In this document: piece by piece, positions 42,222 to 50,850 of the stretch | How the letters are laid out: every line of letters begins with the position of its first letter | Position numbering within the stretch: the stretch's first letter is position 1 | Assembly: GCF_964273065.1 (NCBI RefSeq) | Contig: NZ_OZ186815.1 | Coordinates: 3,162,001 to 3,226,000 of the forward strand | Length of the DNA stretch: 64,000 nt | Reading direction: 5' to 3' | Source: Nocardiopsis dassonvillei_B | Lineage (GTDB): Bacteria > Actinomycetota > Actinomycetes > Streptosporangiales > Streptosporangiaceae | Program-made: the position numbers and the translations under genes | The notes under the pieces: model-generated | Told to the model about the DNA's origin: nothing | Databases searched by the model: none | Seen by the model: the letters and a program-made list of their open reading frames with translations, nothing else

Positions 42222-42965
42222 TCAGTGCTCCCCGACGCGGACGGCGTGGCGCACCGCTGCCCCGGCGCCCTTCGTCCAGGGCTCGCCGTGGCCGGGCAGG
42301 ACCGTGACCGCGCCCGTGGCCTCCAGCGCGTCCAGGGACGCGAGGGCCCGGCGGGTGTCCTTGGTCGCCGCCGAGGCCACGATCTGCGGCCCCGTCCCGC
42401 CGGTGTAGGGGTCCAGGGTGACCAGGGAGTCACCGCTGAGGAGGACCGACCGCTCGGGCAGGTGCAGGGCGCAGTGGCCGTCGGTGTGGCCGGGGGTGTG
42501 CACGGGGACCGGACGGCCGGGCACGGCCAGGGCCGCCCCGGCCTCCAGCGGCTCGGTCGCGCCCACACCCCTGACACCCAGGGCTCCGGCCGCGGCCATC
42601 CTCGCCAGCAGCGGCAGGGACCGGGGGTGCGTGAGCGGATAGAGGAAGCGGTTGCGCTGGGGGGTGTACCGGTAGGGGTGGGCGGCCAGCCGGGCGTCCC
42701 GCGGGTGGACCAGGACGGGTACGCCCCACTCCCGCCGGGCCCGGCGCGCGAAACCGACGTGGTCGAAGTGGCCGTGGGTCAGCACCAGGGCCCTGACCTC
42801 CCCCGGAGCCCGGCCGCACCGTTCCAGGGCCTCCAACACCATGGACCACATGCCGGGCAGGCCCGCGTCCACGAGCGTGACTCCGTCATCGTCCTCCACC
42901 ACGTAGCAGTTGACGTGGGCGTGTGAGACGAGATGGACGCCGTCGGCGACGGTGCGGACGTTCAT
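42222..42965 (-). CDS. metallo-beta-lactamase-fold hydrolase
   Basis: 247 residues, ATG start with GAAGAAGG upstream. Zinc motif THGHFDHVG at 63-71 (His64, His66, Asp68, His69), then HTPGHTDGH, SGDSLV and LPGHGEPW, all in family order. The absence of a signal peptide places it in the cytosol. Closest general role is glyoxalase II-like or thioester/lactone hydrolysis (YflN/quorum-quenching group); it is not a resistance beta-lactamase on this evidence. Isolated by 204 bp from the upstream Rieske-protein gene. Confidence 0.88.
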   Translation of the reverse strand: MNVRTVADGVHLVSHAHVNCYVVEDDDGVTLVDAGLPGMWSMVLEALERCGRAPGEVRALVLTHGHFDHVGFARRARREWGVPVLVHPRDARLAAHPYRYTPQRNRFLYPLTHPRSLPLLARMAAAGALGVRGVGATEPLEAGAALAVPGRPVPVHTPGHTDGHCALHLPERSVLLSGDSLVTLDPYTGGTGPQIVASAATKDTRRALASLDALEATGAVTVLPGHGEPWTKGAGAAVRHAVRVGEH

Positions 42966-43169
42966 GGGACCCTTCTTCCGGTCGGGTGGGGTCCGCCGGG
43001 GCCGGGCGGTACCGCACGGCCCCGGCGCCTGTTCCTCGGACGTTCTCGAACCGCGCCGGAGGCCCCGGGCCCCGGCGGATCCCCGGGGGAACCGCCGAGC
43101 CGCTCGCTCCCGGCTCCTGCGGTGGTACCGACCGCGGGACGGCGCGGCGCGGGCCCGGAAAGGCGCCGC

Positions 43170-44027
43170 CTAGTAGTCGGCCGCGGGCGAGCGGACCATC
43201 AGCCGACCGTCCACCACGGACGTCTCCAGGACCTCCGGCGCGGCGGTCGCGGGTCCGTGGACGACGCTCCCGTCCTCCACCCGGAACTCGCTCCCGTGCC
43301 AGGGGCAGCGGATGCACCCGTCGACCAGCTCCCCCTCGGCCAGGGGAGCGCCCATGTGGGGGCAGGAGCCCAGCAGGGCGGACACCGACTCCCCCTCACG
43401 GACCACGACGACGGGGACGCCGTCGGCCTCCGCCCGCCCCGGGCTCCCCTCCGGGAAGTCGTCCAGCGGCCCCAGGTCGCTCCACCCCTCGGGGAACAGG
43501 TCGACCAGGGCGTCGGCGCTGTTGGCACCGCTCGCCCGGTAGTAGGAGAGGTGTCCGCCGAGCAGGCCGCCCAGGCCCACCGCCCCCGCCCCGGCCAGCC
43601 CCAGGGCCACGCCCCACCCCTCGCGTCCGCGCACCCGGGACAGCAGGGACATTCCGAAGAGCAGGGCGGCGGCGCCGTTGGCGGCAGCGTGCACCACCCC
43701 CACGCGCCGCTGCCGCTCGTGCAGCTGCGACCAGTCGGCCAGACCCGCCACCCCGGCGGGCAGGGTGGCGAGGAGTCCCGTTCCGATCAGCACGCGGGAC
43801 GCACGCCGGTGCTCGCCCGGCATCACGTCGAGCAGCACCGCGGCGGTCCAGGAGCCGATCGGCAGGTGCACCATGATCGGGTGGGCGGGGTGGCCGAGCG
43901 GCACCCCGTGCAGGAGGTCCCTCACCTTTCCGGAGGGGATGCGTCCGGCGATCCTCGCCAGGCGGGAGACCGCCGGGTCCAGGCGGTCTTCGCGTTCGAT
44001 CCTGCGGATGCGTTCACCGAGTCTCAT
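43170..44027 (-). CDS. DUF2231 membrane domain fused to a Rieske [2Fe-2S] domain
   Basis: 285 residues from the ATG at 44027. Residues 40-165 form a four-TM DUF2231 domain (HGVPLGHPAHPIMVHLPIGS with several His, then TM segments near 57-70, 80-98, 112-130, 138-158). Residues about 195-280 form a Rieske domain with Cys222-x-His224 and Cys241-x2-His244. The fusion is common in actinomycetes and suggests membrane electron transfer, with the His-rich TM domain perhaps holding haem; the partner is unknown. It lies upstream of the hydrolase gene and next to redox-stress genes. Confidence 0.9.
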   Translation of the reverse strand: MRLGERIRRIEREDRLDPAVSRLARIAGRIPSGKVRDLLHGVPLGHPAHPIMVHLPIGSWTAAVLLDVMPGEHRRASRVLIGTGLLATLPAGVAGLADWSQLHERQRRVGVVHAAANGAAALLFGMSLLSRVRGREGWGVALGLAGAGAVGLGGLLGGHLSYYRASGANSADALVDLFPEGWSDLGPLDDFPEGSPGRAEADGVPVVVVREGESVSALLGSCPHMGAPLAEGELVDGCIRCPWHGSEFRVEDGSVVHGPATAAPEVLETSVVDGRLMVRSPAADY

Positions 44028-44339
44028 GGACGTGCGACTACCCGCGCGGACCACGACCATTCGTCGGCCCTCCCGGCCCCTCCTTCCGGGGCTCCACTCC
44101 CTCCGGCTCCCCCCGGCCGTCGGTTCAGGGCGGGGCGGGGGAGCCGGCGGCAGGGGCCCGGGGCCGCCGGCACCGCGCACGGCGGCATGCGTCCCCTTCC
44201 GAGACGGGTGGAGGGGCCGGGGAGCCTTTCGCTCAAAGGTCCCGGGGGCGGACGGCCGCTCGGGCGCGGGCGGCCCTCCTGCCACGGACTCCCCCGGGGC
44301 GGGCCGGGGCGGCCCGCCCGCAGGCACCCGGAGCTCGCA
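44028..44339. other. 312-bp intergenic region
   Basis: Upstream of the Rieske-protein gene. No frame here has a start with a ribosome site or protein-like composition. The plus strand from about 44090 to 44240 is C/G-rich. I see no repeat or RNA gene. Confidence 0.4.
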
Positions 44340-44371
44340 CGGAGCCGTCGCGCCCGGGCGCGACGGCTCCG
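44340..44371 (-). terminator. terminator of the catalase gene
   Basis: Perfect 32-bp palindrome (arm CGGAGCCGTCGCGC, 14-bp stem with a CCGG tetraloop) 19 bp beyond the catalase stop codon. Confidence 0.8.
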
Positions 44372-44390
44372 CGGTCCCCGGTCCGGCGGT

Positions 44391-45296
44391 TCACTCCAGC
44401 GCGTCCTTGACCTTGTCCACCAGCCCCGGGCGCTTGGTGGCGTTCGACGCCCCCTTCTCGGAGCCCTCTCCCCCGGGCTCGGCGAAGGTCGCGTACAGCG
44501 CGGGGTCGGGCGGGGGCGCGGAGGCGGGCCCGCCGAGGGGCTCGGGCCGGTCCAGGTAGCGCAGTTCGTGCTCGCCGTCGGGCGCCGGGCGCGAGGACCA
44601 GCGGCCCTCGGCCGCCGCGGTCCCGTCCGACAGGCCCCAGATGGTGTTGGCGTGCTCCTGGTTCTCCACGTCGAAGAGGGCGTCGGGCGCGATGTCGCCC
44701 TCGAGGCCGTCCTCCTTGAGCTCCTCGATGGCCGCCAGCCACATGTTCTGGTGGACGGTGTCCCGGGCCAGGTTGAACTGGAGCATCGCCTTGACGCCGG
44801 GGTCGTCGGTCATGTTGTACAGCCGGGCGGTCTGGAGCCTGCCCTGGGCCTCTGCCGCGACGTTGGCGCGGAAGTCGGCGAGCAGGTTGCCGCTGGCGAC
44901 GATGTACTTGCCGTTCCACGGAGTACCGGCGGAGTCCGCGGGCACGGCGCCGCCGCCGGAGACGATGGCCTGCTGGGGGTTCATCCCGCCGACGATGGCG
45001 GCGACGGCCGGGTCCTCGACCGCCTTGGCGACGGTGTCGGCCGGAGCGCCCTCCAGCAGGCGGGCGACCATGGTGGCGAGCATCTCGACGTGGCCGATCT
45101 CCTCGGTCGCCACGTCCATGATCAGGTCCTTGTACTTGCCCTCCATCCGGCAGTTCCAGCCCTGGAAGAGGTACTGCATGGTCACGGTCATCTCGCCGTA
45201 GGCACCGCCGATCAGCTCCTGGAGCTTCATGGCGAACAGGGCGTCGGGAGCCTCGGGCTTGGCCTCGAACTGCAGGTGCTTGGTGTGACGGAACAT
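44391..45296 (-). CDS. manganese catalase
   Basis: 301 residues from the ATG at 45296 (MFRHTKHLQFEAKPE, the usual opening); a GTG at 45308 is a possible longer start. Di-manganese ligands fit GGAYGEMTVTMQYLFQGWN, ATEEIGHVEM (ExxH) and NLARDTVHQNMW with an EAQGR helix before it. A Pro/Gly-rich tail of about 60 residues ends in KRPGLVDKVKDALE. The enzyme removes H2O2 without haem. A SigB-type promoter (GTAT-N15-GGGTAG) precedes it, and a ferritin-like gene with an equivalent promoter is divergent, so it belongs to the general stress response. Confidence 0.93.
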   Translation of the reverse strand: MFRHTKHLQFEAKPEAPDALFAMKLQELIGGAYGEMTVTMQYLFQGWNCRMEGKYKDLIMDVATEEIGHVEMLATMVARLLEGAPADTVAKAVEDPAVAAIVGGMNPQQAIVSGGGAVPADSAGTPWNGKYIVASGNLLADFRANVAAEAQGRLQTARLYNMTDDPGVKAMLQFNLARDTVHQNMWLAAIEELKEDGLEGDIAPDALFDVENQEHANTIWGLSDGTAAAEGRWSSRPAPDGEHELRYLDRPEPLGGPASAPPPDPALYATFAEPGGEGSEKGASNATKRPGLVDKVKDALE

Positions 45297-45346
45297 CGTG
45301 CGGTCCACCCATCCTCGGAGCGGTCATGATCCATGTCCGCAGACCG

Positions 45347-45371
45347 CTACCCGGGAGCGGCGGCCGCATAC
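45347..45371 (-). promoter_or_regulatory. SigB-type promoter of the catalase gene
   Basis: -35 GTAT (45371-45368) and -10 GGGTAG (45352-45347) with a 15-nt spacer, 50 bp above the start codon. The consensus for stress sigma factors of the SigB group in actinomycetes is GTTT/GNNT-N14-16-GGGTAY. Confidence 0.6.
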
Positions 45372-45428
45372 GCCCCTTGCCCGAAGGTTTCCTCCCCCGC
45401 CCCGGTGAGGGAGCCTGCACTGTCCGTC

Positions 45429-45453
45429 GTTTGCCGGATCTTTCCCCGGGTAG
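45429..45453 (+). promoter_or_regulatory. SigB-type promoter of the DUF892 gene
   Basis: -35 GTTT (45429-45432) and -10 GGGTAG (45448-45453) with a 15-nt spacer, 45 bp above the ATG. Spacing and -10 box are the same as in the divergent catalase promoter. Confidence 0.65.
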
Positions 45454-45498
45454 TGGCGGGCCTTGGAAGACGGAGGACCCCGATAACGAGGAGGCGAC

Positions 45499-45987
45499 AT
45501 GACGACGCGTCGCGAACTGCTGATCGACTGGCTCAACGACGCCTACGCGATGGAGCGGTCCCTGGAGGACACCCTGGAGCGGCACCTCAAGGACGCCACG
45601 GGCGAGCCCGAGGTGCACGCGCGGATCCAGCGCCACATCGAGGAGACCCGAAGCCAGGCGGAGACGGTGAAGGCGTGTGTGGAGTCGCTCGGCGGCAAGG
45701 TCTCGAAGACCAAGACCATCTTCGCCGAGATGATGGGCGCCGTGCAGGGCATGGCGAACAAGCCCGCCGGTGACACCCTCGTCAAGAACTCCCTGGCCGA
45801 CTACGCGACCGAGCACTTCGAGATCGCCTGCTACAAGGCGCTCATCGTCGCGGCCCGCGAACTCGGCGAGGAGGCGATCGCGGGCAGGCTGGCCACCATC
45901 CTCCACCAGGAGGAGGACATGGCCCGCTTCCTGGAGATGAAGCTCCCCCACGCCATCCGCGGAGCGCTCGCCGACGCCGAGGCGTAG
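45499..45987 (+). CDS. DUF892/YciF-type ferritin-like stress protein
   Basis: 162 residues, ATG start with GAGGAGG. All-helical four-helix bundle: LIDWLNDAYAMERSLEDTLER, ARIQRHIEETRSQAETVKAC, SLADYATEHFEIACYKALIV and ATILHQEEDMARFLEMKLP. Glu/His residues in E..H and HxxEE positions can hold a di-iron centre. Such proteins accompany Mn-catalases and are general-stress induced; the biochemical role is not established. Own SigB-type promoter 45 bp upstream. Converges on the topoisomerase gene with 16 bp between stops. Confidence 0.9.
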   Translation: MTTRRELLIDWLNDAYAMERSLEDTLERHLKDATGEPEVHARIQRHIEETRSQAETVKACVESLGGKVSKTKTIFAEMMGAVQGMANKPAGDTLVKNSLADYATEHFEIACYKALIVAARELGEEAIAGRLATILHQEEDMARFLEMKLPHAIRGALADAEA

Positions 45988-46003
45988 CACCGGAGGGGGC
46001 GGC

Positions 46004-47020
46004 TCAGGTGCCGTGCTCGCGGAGCATGCGGAGCACCGCCTCCTCCACTCCCCCCTGGGTGGCGAGTTCCCCGGTACGGGCCTCGCCGCCCAGGTCGGGC
46101 AGCGCGTCCGCGATCGTCACGCCGCGGTCGGCGAGCCGGAAGACCCTGGGGTCGATGTAGGAGTCCCGGGCCACCGCCTCGGTGTTGCCGAGGTGGTGGG
46201 CGACCTCGCGGACCACGTGGGCCCTGAGTCCGGCGGACGGGCCGTCCCCGTCGGGCGGCGCCACCGCCACCCCGACGGCGGCCAGGACCGTGGCGTGCCA
46301 GGTGCGGAACTCCTTCACCGTGTGGTCCTCCCCGGTGACCTCCCTCAGATAGGTGTTGAGGTCGTCGCCGCGCACGTCGTGCCAGCCGCCCTCCACCCGG
46401 TAGGCGAAGAGGTCCTGCCCCGGGGAGCGGACGCGCTGGAGTGAGGCGACCACGCGGTGGATGCCGGGCTCCGCGCACTCGAACCGCCGCTCCCGGCCCG
46501 CCTTGGCCGGGAACTCGAACACGACCGTGCCACGGGTGCGGCGCACGTGTTCTCGCAGCAGGGTGGCCACCCCGTAGGACTCGTTGCGGGCGGCGTACTC
46601 GTCCCCCCCGGCCCGCAGGAAGCCCAGGTCGACCAGACGGACGGCGGCGGCCAGGACGCGTTCGCGCACCAGTCCGCGCAGCCCCAGGTGCCGCTCCACC
46701 GTCCGCCTGATCCGGGGCAGGGTCTCGGCGAAGTCGAGCATGGCGTCGTACTTGGCCTCCTCGCGCCTGCGCCGCCACTCGGGGTGGTAGAGGTACTGGC
46801 GCCGCCCGGCGTCGTCGGTGCCGCACGCCTGGATGTGGCCCTCCGGGGAGGGGCAGATCCACACGTCGTGCCAGCCGGGCGGCACGACCAGCTCCTTGAT
46901 CCGCCGCACCCGCTCCGGGTCGGTCACCGGCCTGCCCCCGGGGTCGTAGTAGCGGAAACCGCGCCCGTGGCGGACCCGGGTGATCCCCTCGGAGTCCGGG
47001 TCACTGCGCTCGATCCCCAT
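46004..47020 (-). CDS. type IB DNA topoisomerase
   Basis: 338 residues from the ATG at 47020 (GAGAGGAACCGAGG upstream); the longer frame to 47236 is not supported. Catalytic residues of the family can be placed: Arg136 (LRAGGDEY), Lys173 (FPAKAGRE), Arg239 and His242 (KEFRTWHAT) and the nucleophile Tyr288 (DSYIDPRV). It matches the short bacterial/poxvirus-like topoisomerase IB (about 330-360 residues), which relaxes supercoils without ATP. In actinomycetes it is non-essential and often stress-linked. Here it lies beside the catalase/ferritin-like pair. Confidence 0.93.
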   Translation of the reverse strand: MGIERSDPDSEGITRVRHGRGFRYYDPGGRPVTDPERVRRIKELVVPPGWHDVWICPSPEGHIQACGTDDAGRRQYLYHPEWRRRREEAKYDAMLDFAETLPRIRRTVERHLGLRGLVRERVLAAAVRLVDLGFLRAGGDEYAARNESYGVATLLREHVRRTRGTVVFEFPAKAGRERRFECAEPGIHRVVASLQRVRSPGQDLFAYRVEGGWHDVRGDDLNTYLREVTGEDHTVKEFRTWHATVLAAVGVAVAPPDGDGPSAGLRAHVVREVAHHLGNTEAVARDSYIDPRVFRLADRGVTIADALPDLGGEARTGELATQGGVEEAVLRMLREHGT

Positions 47021-47162
47021 ACCTCGGTTCCTCTCCGGTGCTCGGGCGGCCTGCCGGTCCCTCCGTCGCCGCCCCGTGCGAACGGCCCCGCCCGGACCCC
47101 CATACCCGCACGGAGCCGTTCGGACCTCCGGGACGGCTGCGCTTTCCGACCGGTGGCCGCGG

Positions 47163-47744
47163 TCAGCCCGCGCGCAGCCCGGTGAGGAGCACGCCGACCA
47201 TGCGCCCCGCGTCGTAGCCGGGGTCGGACTCGGCACCGGCGCAGAGGTTGCCCACGGCGCGCATCAGCTCGTAGGCGCGGATTCGGGCGGTGACCTGCCC
47301 GGCGTCCGCCGCGGCGCGCAGGATCTCCTCGCAGACGGGCACGAGCCGGTCGAGGAAGAAGGCGTGCAGGGCGTGGAAACCGGCGCTGTCGCCCTGCATG
47401 GCGGCGGCGAGGCCGTGCTTGGTGACCAGGAAGCCGACGAACAGGTCGACCCACTCCACCAGGGCGTCGTAGGGGGTGTCGGCGGTGGCCAGCAGCCGGG
47501 GTCCGGCCTCGGCGCAGGCTTCGATCTGGTGGCGGTAGACGGCGGTGACCAGGTCGGCCCGGGTGGGGAAGTGGCGGTAGACGGTCCCCATGCCGACGCC
47601 CGCGCGGGCGGCGATCGCACGCACGGGGGCGTCGACCCCCGATTCGACGAAGACGGCGGCGGCGGCGTCCAGCAGGACCTGCTCGTTGCGCCGTGCGTCG
47701 GCTCGCTTGCGCGGCACCGCCTCCGGGTTCTCCTGCTCCGCCAC
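47163..47744 (-). CDS. TetR-family regulator
   Basis: 193 residues, GTG start with AAGGAGG 8 nt upstream. Helix-turn-helix APVRAIAARAGVGMGTVYRHF at about 38-58. The C-terminal domain (SBP-like, VEWVDLFVGFLVTKHGLAAAM) is of the TetR_C_33-like type common in actinomycetes. It is divergent from the hydrolase at 47876; two 15-bp operators lie between them, so it probably represses itself and the hydrolase. Confidence 0.92.
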   Translation of the reverse strand: MAEQENPEAVPRKRADARRNEQVLLDAAAAVFVESGVDAPVRAIAARAGVGMGTVYRHFPTRADLVTAVYRHQIEACAEAGPRLLATADTPYDALVEWVDLFVGFLVTKHGLAAAMQGDSAGFHALHAFFLDRLVPVCEEILRAAADAGQVTARIRAYELMRAVGNLCAGAESDPGYDAGRMVGVLLTGLRAG

Positions 47745-47779
47745 CGTTCCCCGCCTCCTTCTCGTGCACGCTTGTTAAA

Positions 47780-47819
47780 CGGAGCGATGTTCCGTATATT
47801 CAATCGGAGCATCGTTCCG
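47780..47819. promoter_or_regulatory. two TetR operators, CGGAGC-N3-GTTCCG
   Basis: CGGAGC-GAT-GTTCCG (47780-47794) and CGGAGC-ATC-GTTCCG (47805-47819), centres 25 bp apart, in the divergent TetR/hydrolase spacer. Arms are near-perfect inverted repeats. The surrounding DNA is AT-rich, as expected at a promoter. Confidence 0.75.
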
Positions 47820-47875
47820 TTTTCTTATTGTGGCATGGACGGGCGCTCCCCGCCGTGCCCTGCGAGGGGAATCCC

Positions 47876-48787
47876 ATGAACGACCCGACTCCGGTCGTCT
47901 CCGTCGGCCCCGTGGTCCTCCCGGCCCCGGGGCGCGGCACCGACCTGCACGTCCGCGTCTGCGCACCCGCCGCCGGGAGCGGACTGCCGGTCATCGTCCT
48001 CTCCCACGGGTTCGGGAGCTCGATGGACGGCTACGCACCGCTGGCCGACCACTGGGCCGCACACGGGTTCGCCGTGGTCCGGCCCACCCACCTGGACTCA
48101 CGGCGGCTGGGGCTGCCCCCGGACGACCCCCGCACCCCGTCGATCTGGCGCACCCGCGTGGAGGACCTCATCCGGGCCATCGACCGCCTCGACATCCTGG
48201 AGGACGCCGTCCCGGGCCTGGGCGGGCGCCTGGACCACGACCGCGTCGCGGTCGCCGGGCACTCCTGGGGCGCCCAGACGGCGGGGACCCTGCTGGGCGC
48301 GCGGGTGCTCGGCACCGACGGCGCGCCCGGGGAGTCCATGGCGGACCCGCGGGTCCGGGCCGGTGTACTGCTCGCCGCGGCGGGCCGGGGCGGGGACGCG
48401 CTCACGCCCTTCGCGGCGGAGCACTTCCCGTTCATGAACCCGGACTTCGGTGAGATGGCCGCGCCCGCCCTCGTCGTGGCGGGCGACAGCGACCGGTCAC
48501 CGCTCTCCGTGCTGGGGCCGCAGTGGTGGACCGACGCCTACTTCCTGAGCCCGGGGCGCAAGAGCCTGCTGACGCTCTTCGGCGGGGAGCACTCCCTGGG
48601 CGGGGTGTCGGGGTACGAGGCGGCGGAGACGACCGACGAGGATCCGGACCGGGTGGAGCTGCTCCGGCGCGTGTCCACGGCCTACCTGCGCGACGCGCTC
48701 GGCGTGGAGCACGACTCCTGGAAGGCGGAGCGCGCGGCCCTGGAGGGGGCGCCGTCCCCCCTCGGCCGCCTGGAGTCCAAGGGCTGA
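47876..48787 (+). CDS. alpha/beta hydrolase (chlorophyllase/PET-hydrolase-like group)
   Basis: 303 residues from the ATG at 47876 (GAGGGGA upstream). VIVLSHGFGSSMDGYAPLADH carries the oxyanion region, AVAGHSWGAQTAG the nucleophile elbow with the active Ser, DSDRSPL the acid and GGEHSLGGV the His. The long lid includes DSRRLGLPPDDPRTPSIW. No signal peptide. The family includes chlorophyllases and lipases/esterases; the substrate is unknown. Regulation by the divergent TetR through the paired operators is likely, so an inducible ester substrate or detoxification role is a reasonable inference. Confidence 0.85.
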   Translation: MNDPTPVVSVGPVVLPAPGRGTDLHVRVCAPAAGSGLPVIVLSHGFGSSMDGYAPLADHWAAHGFAVVRPTHLDSRRLGLPPDDPRTPSIWRTRVEDLIRAIDRLDILEDAVPGLGGRLDHDRVAVAGHSWGAQTAGTLLGARVLGTDGAPGESMADPRVRAGVLLAAAGRGGDALTPFAAEHFPFMNPDFGEMAAPALVVAGDSDRSPLSVLGPQWWTDAYFLSPGRKSLLTLFGGEHSLGGVSGYEAAETTDEDPDRVELLRRVSTAYLRDALGVEHDSWKAERAALEGAPSPLGRLESKG

Positions 48788-48793
48788 GGCGGC

Positions 48794-48825
48794 CCCGCCG
48801 GGCCCCGGGTCCGGGGCCCGGCGGG
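48794..48825. terminator. bidirectional terminator
   Basis: 13-bp stem (48794-48806 with 48813-48825) around a 6-nt loop, 7 bp after the hydrolase stop and 49 bp before the DUF418 stop on the other strand. Confidence 0.75.
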
Positions 48826-48873
48826 CGGCCCCGGGTCCCGTCCCGGGTCGGGCGGCGGGCCGGGCCCCGGGGT

Positions 48874-50085
48874 TCAGGCCGACACGGGGGTCGCGGACGG
48901 GTTCCTGTCACGGTAGGCCAGGACGCGCAGCAGCCACTCCGCCGGACCCCGTCGGCCCGCCCGTTCCAGGGCCACCGCGAGGACCGCCGAGGCCAGCCAG
49001 GTGGCGACCGCCAGCAGGGCGGCCTGCCACTGCGTGACGACACCGCCCAGTCCCAGCCCCCAGGCGCACAGCAGCGGCGCGAAGACCACCGACTGGAACA
49101 GGTAGCAGGACAGGGACCGCTTGCCCACCGCCGTCAGCGCGGTCGCGATCCGGCCCGGTCCGCCGGAGTCCGCGATCCGCGCCGCGACGAGGGCGATCAG
49201 GGCCGCGTAGCCGAGTGCGGCGAACAGCCCGGTGAACCCGCCCGGCAGGAGCGGCGCCCACTCCGGGAGGTCCCACACGCCGTGGTGGACCAGGACGGAC
49301 GGGACGGCGCCGAGCCACCCGGCGGCGATTCCGAGGACCGCCGTGCGCACCAGCAGCGTCCGGTGGGCCCCCGGGTCCTCCAGCACCCGGTGCCGCGCGC
49401 AGAGGATCGCGGTGAGGACCGCGATCGGCACCACGAGTCCGAGCACGCCCTGGCCCACGGTCACGACCGCCCACATCCGGAGCCGCGGCAGGACCGAGTC
49501 GGCGTACGGCGTGACCGCGGCGAGCTGCGGCAGCGCCTCCGACGCCGGGCCGGACCCCTGGACGAGGGCCCCCGCCACCGCCGTGGCGACGGCCGCGAGG
49601 CCGAGGAGGCAGGCGAGCCCGACGGCCCACGCCACGAGGGTCCTGTCCGTGCGGCGCAGGAACAGCCAGGTCACGATGAGTCCGACGAGCCCGTAGGCCC
49701 CCAGGATGTCCCCGAACCAGAGCAGTGCGGCGTGGACCGCCCCGAAGGCGAGCATCCACAGGTGGCGCGACCGGAGCAGGCGCAGCGCCGGCGCCTCGTC
49801 CGGCGCCCTCCCGCGCTGCCGGGTGTAGAGCTGCCAGATGCCGTAGCCGAAGAGGAACGCGAAGAGGGGGTAGCTCCGCCCGTCCACCGCGATGATCGCG
49901 ATGGTCTGCCAGAGGGCGTCGAGGCCGGTGGCACCCGCGCGGTGGGCGCTGACACCGGAGGTCTGCGCCCCGTAGAGGAACCACGGCACGTTGGCCAGGG
50001 CGATGGACAGGAGCATGACCCCGCGGGCGAGGTCGGGGGCGAGGGCGCGCCGGCCGGAAGGGGGCGCGGGGGCGTGGTCGGTCAT
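48874..50085 (-). CDS. DUF418 polytopic membrane protein
   Basis: 403 residues from the ATG at 50085. RALAPDLARGVMLLSIALAN (about 12-31) is the DUF418 opening, with ten or so TM segments following. SYPLFAFLFGYGIWQLYTRQ near 69-88 and the C-terminal GPAEWLLRVL near 385 (the DUF418 end pattern) support it. Function unknown. Second DUF418 protein in the window (other at 9536) but only distantly similar. It follows the oxidoreductase gene (gap 38 bp) on the same strand, suggesting one transcript. Confidence 0.82.
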   Translation of the reverse strand: MTDHAPAPPSGRRALAPDLARGVMLLSIALANVPWFLYGAQTSGVSAHRAGATGLDALWQTIAIIAVDGRSYPLFAFLFGYGIWQLYTRQRGRAPDEAPALRLLRSRHLWMLAFGAVHAALLWFGDILGAYGLVGLIVTWLFLRRTDRTLVAWAVGLACLLGLAAVATAVAGALVQGSGPASEALPQLAAVTPYADSVLPRLRMWAVVTVGQGVLGLVVPIAVLTAILCARHRVLEDPGAHRTLLVRTAVLGIAAGWLGAVPSVLVHHGVWDLPEWAPLLPGGFTGLFAALGYAALIALVAARIADSGGPGRIATALTAVGKRSLSCYLFQSVVFAPLLCAWGLGLGGVVTQWQAALLAVATWLASAVLAVALERAGRRGPAEWLLRVLAYRDRNPSATPVSA

Positions 50086-50123
50086 GGTGTCCGTTCCTCG
50101 GGTGTGTCCGCGGGACGCGGGGG

Positions 50124-50834
50124 CTACGGGGCCTCGTCCGCGGCGGGCGCGCCGCCGGCGTGTGCCAGCGCACTGGGGGTACGGCACCCCACGATGGCCG
50201 GGGCCTCGTGGACGAGCGCGTCGTCGGTGAGCGCCTCGACCATGAACAGGGCGAAGTCCACCCGGCGCGTCATGTTGCTCGCCAGCACCGGGTCCCCGAC
50301 GTGGCGGCTCCACACGGGGAGCCCCTGGCTCTCGCCCTCCTCCAGGTCGCTGCCGCGGACCAGCGTCCACCGCCGGTCGCTGGCGAAGATCCGCCGCCCG
50401 GCCTCCAGCTGGTCGTCGATCTCGACGAGGCGCAGCAGGCGGGCCGCCCAGGCCGCCACGCGGACGGTCGCCCTGAACAGCCGGGTGTAGCGGTCCCGCT
50501 CGTCCCGGGCGACGTGCCAGCCGCACGAGAACACCAGCCGGGCCCCGGGTTCGGCGAGGTCGAGCACCGCCTGCGCCGTGCCCGACGAGTACTGCCGCAC
50601 ACCCCAGGGCACCAGGACGGTCAGCACCCCGTCGCACCCGGCGACGGCCCGCCGGACCACCTCCCGGTCGTCGGTGTTCCCGGGCACGACCGTGATCCGG
50701 TCGGCGAACTCGGCGAGCTTGGGCACGCTGCGCTCGCGGCAGACCCCGACGACCTCGTACCCCCGGTCCAGCGCGTGCCGGACCATGTACCGCCCGAGTT
50801 TGCCCGAAGCCCCGATGACGCAGACCTTCCGCAT
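50124..50834 (-). CDS. NAD(P)-dependent reductase (atypical SDR/NmrA-like)
   Basis: 236 residues from the ATG at 50834 (GGGAGGG 6-12 nt upstream). Rossmann loop VIGASGKLGRYM at about 5-16 and CRERSVPKLAEFADRI follow; RGSDLEEGESQGLPVW and PVLASNMTRRVDFALFMVEA fit the NAD(P)H-binding_10 group. The catalytic Tyr-x3-Lys is not obvious. Divergent from the TetR gene at 50918 with two operators between, a textbook repressor-target pair. Likely co-transcribed with the DUF418 gene. Confidence 0.87.
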   Translation of the reverse strand: MRKVCVIGASGKLGRYMVRHALDRGYEVVGVCRERSVPKLAEFADRITVVPGNTDDREVVRRAVAGCDGVLTVLVPWGVRQYSSGTAQAVLDLAEPGARLVFSCGWHVARDERDRYTRLFRATVRVAAWAARLLRLVEIDDQLEAGRRIFASDRRWTLVRGSDLEEGESQGLPVWSRHVGDPVLASNMTRRVDFALFMVEALTDDALVHEAPAIVGCRTPSALAHAGGAPAADEAP

Positions 50835-50850
50835 GGTTCCACCCTCCCGC

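Noticed and set aside
42222..42965. Beta-lactam resistance gene
   Set aside because: The protein has the metallo-beta-lactamase fold but no signal peptide and no class B signature; a general hydrolase is the safer call.
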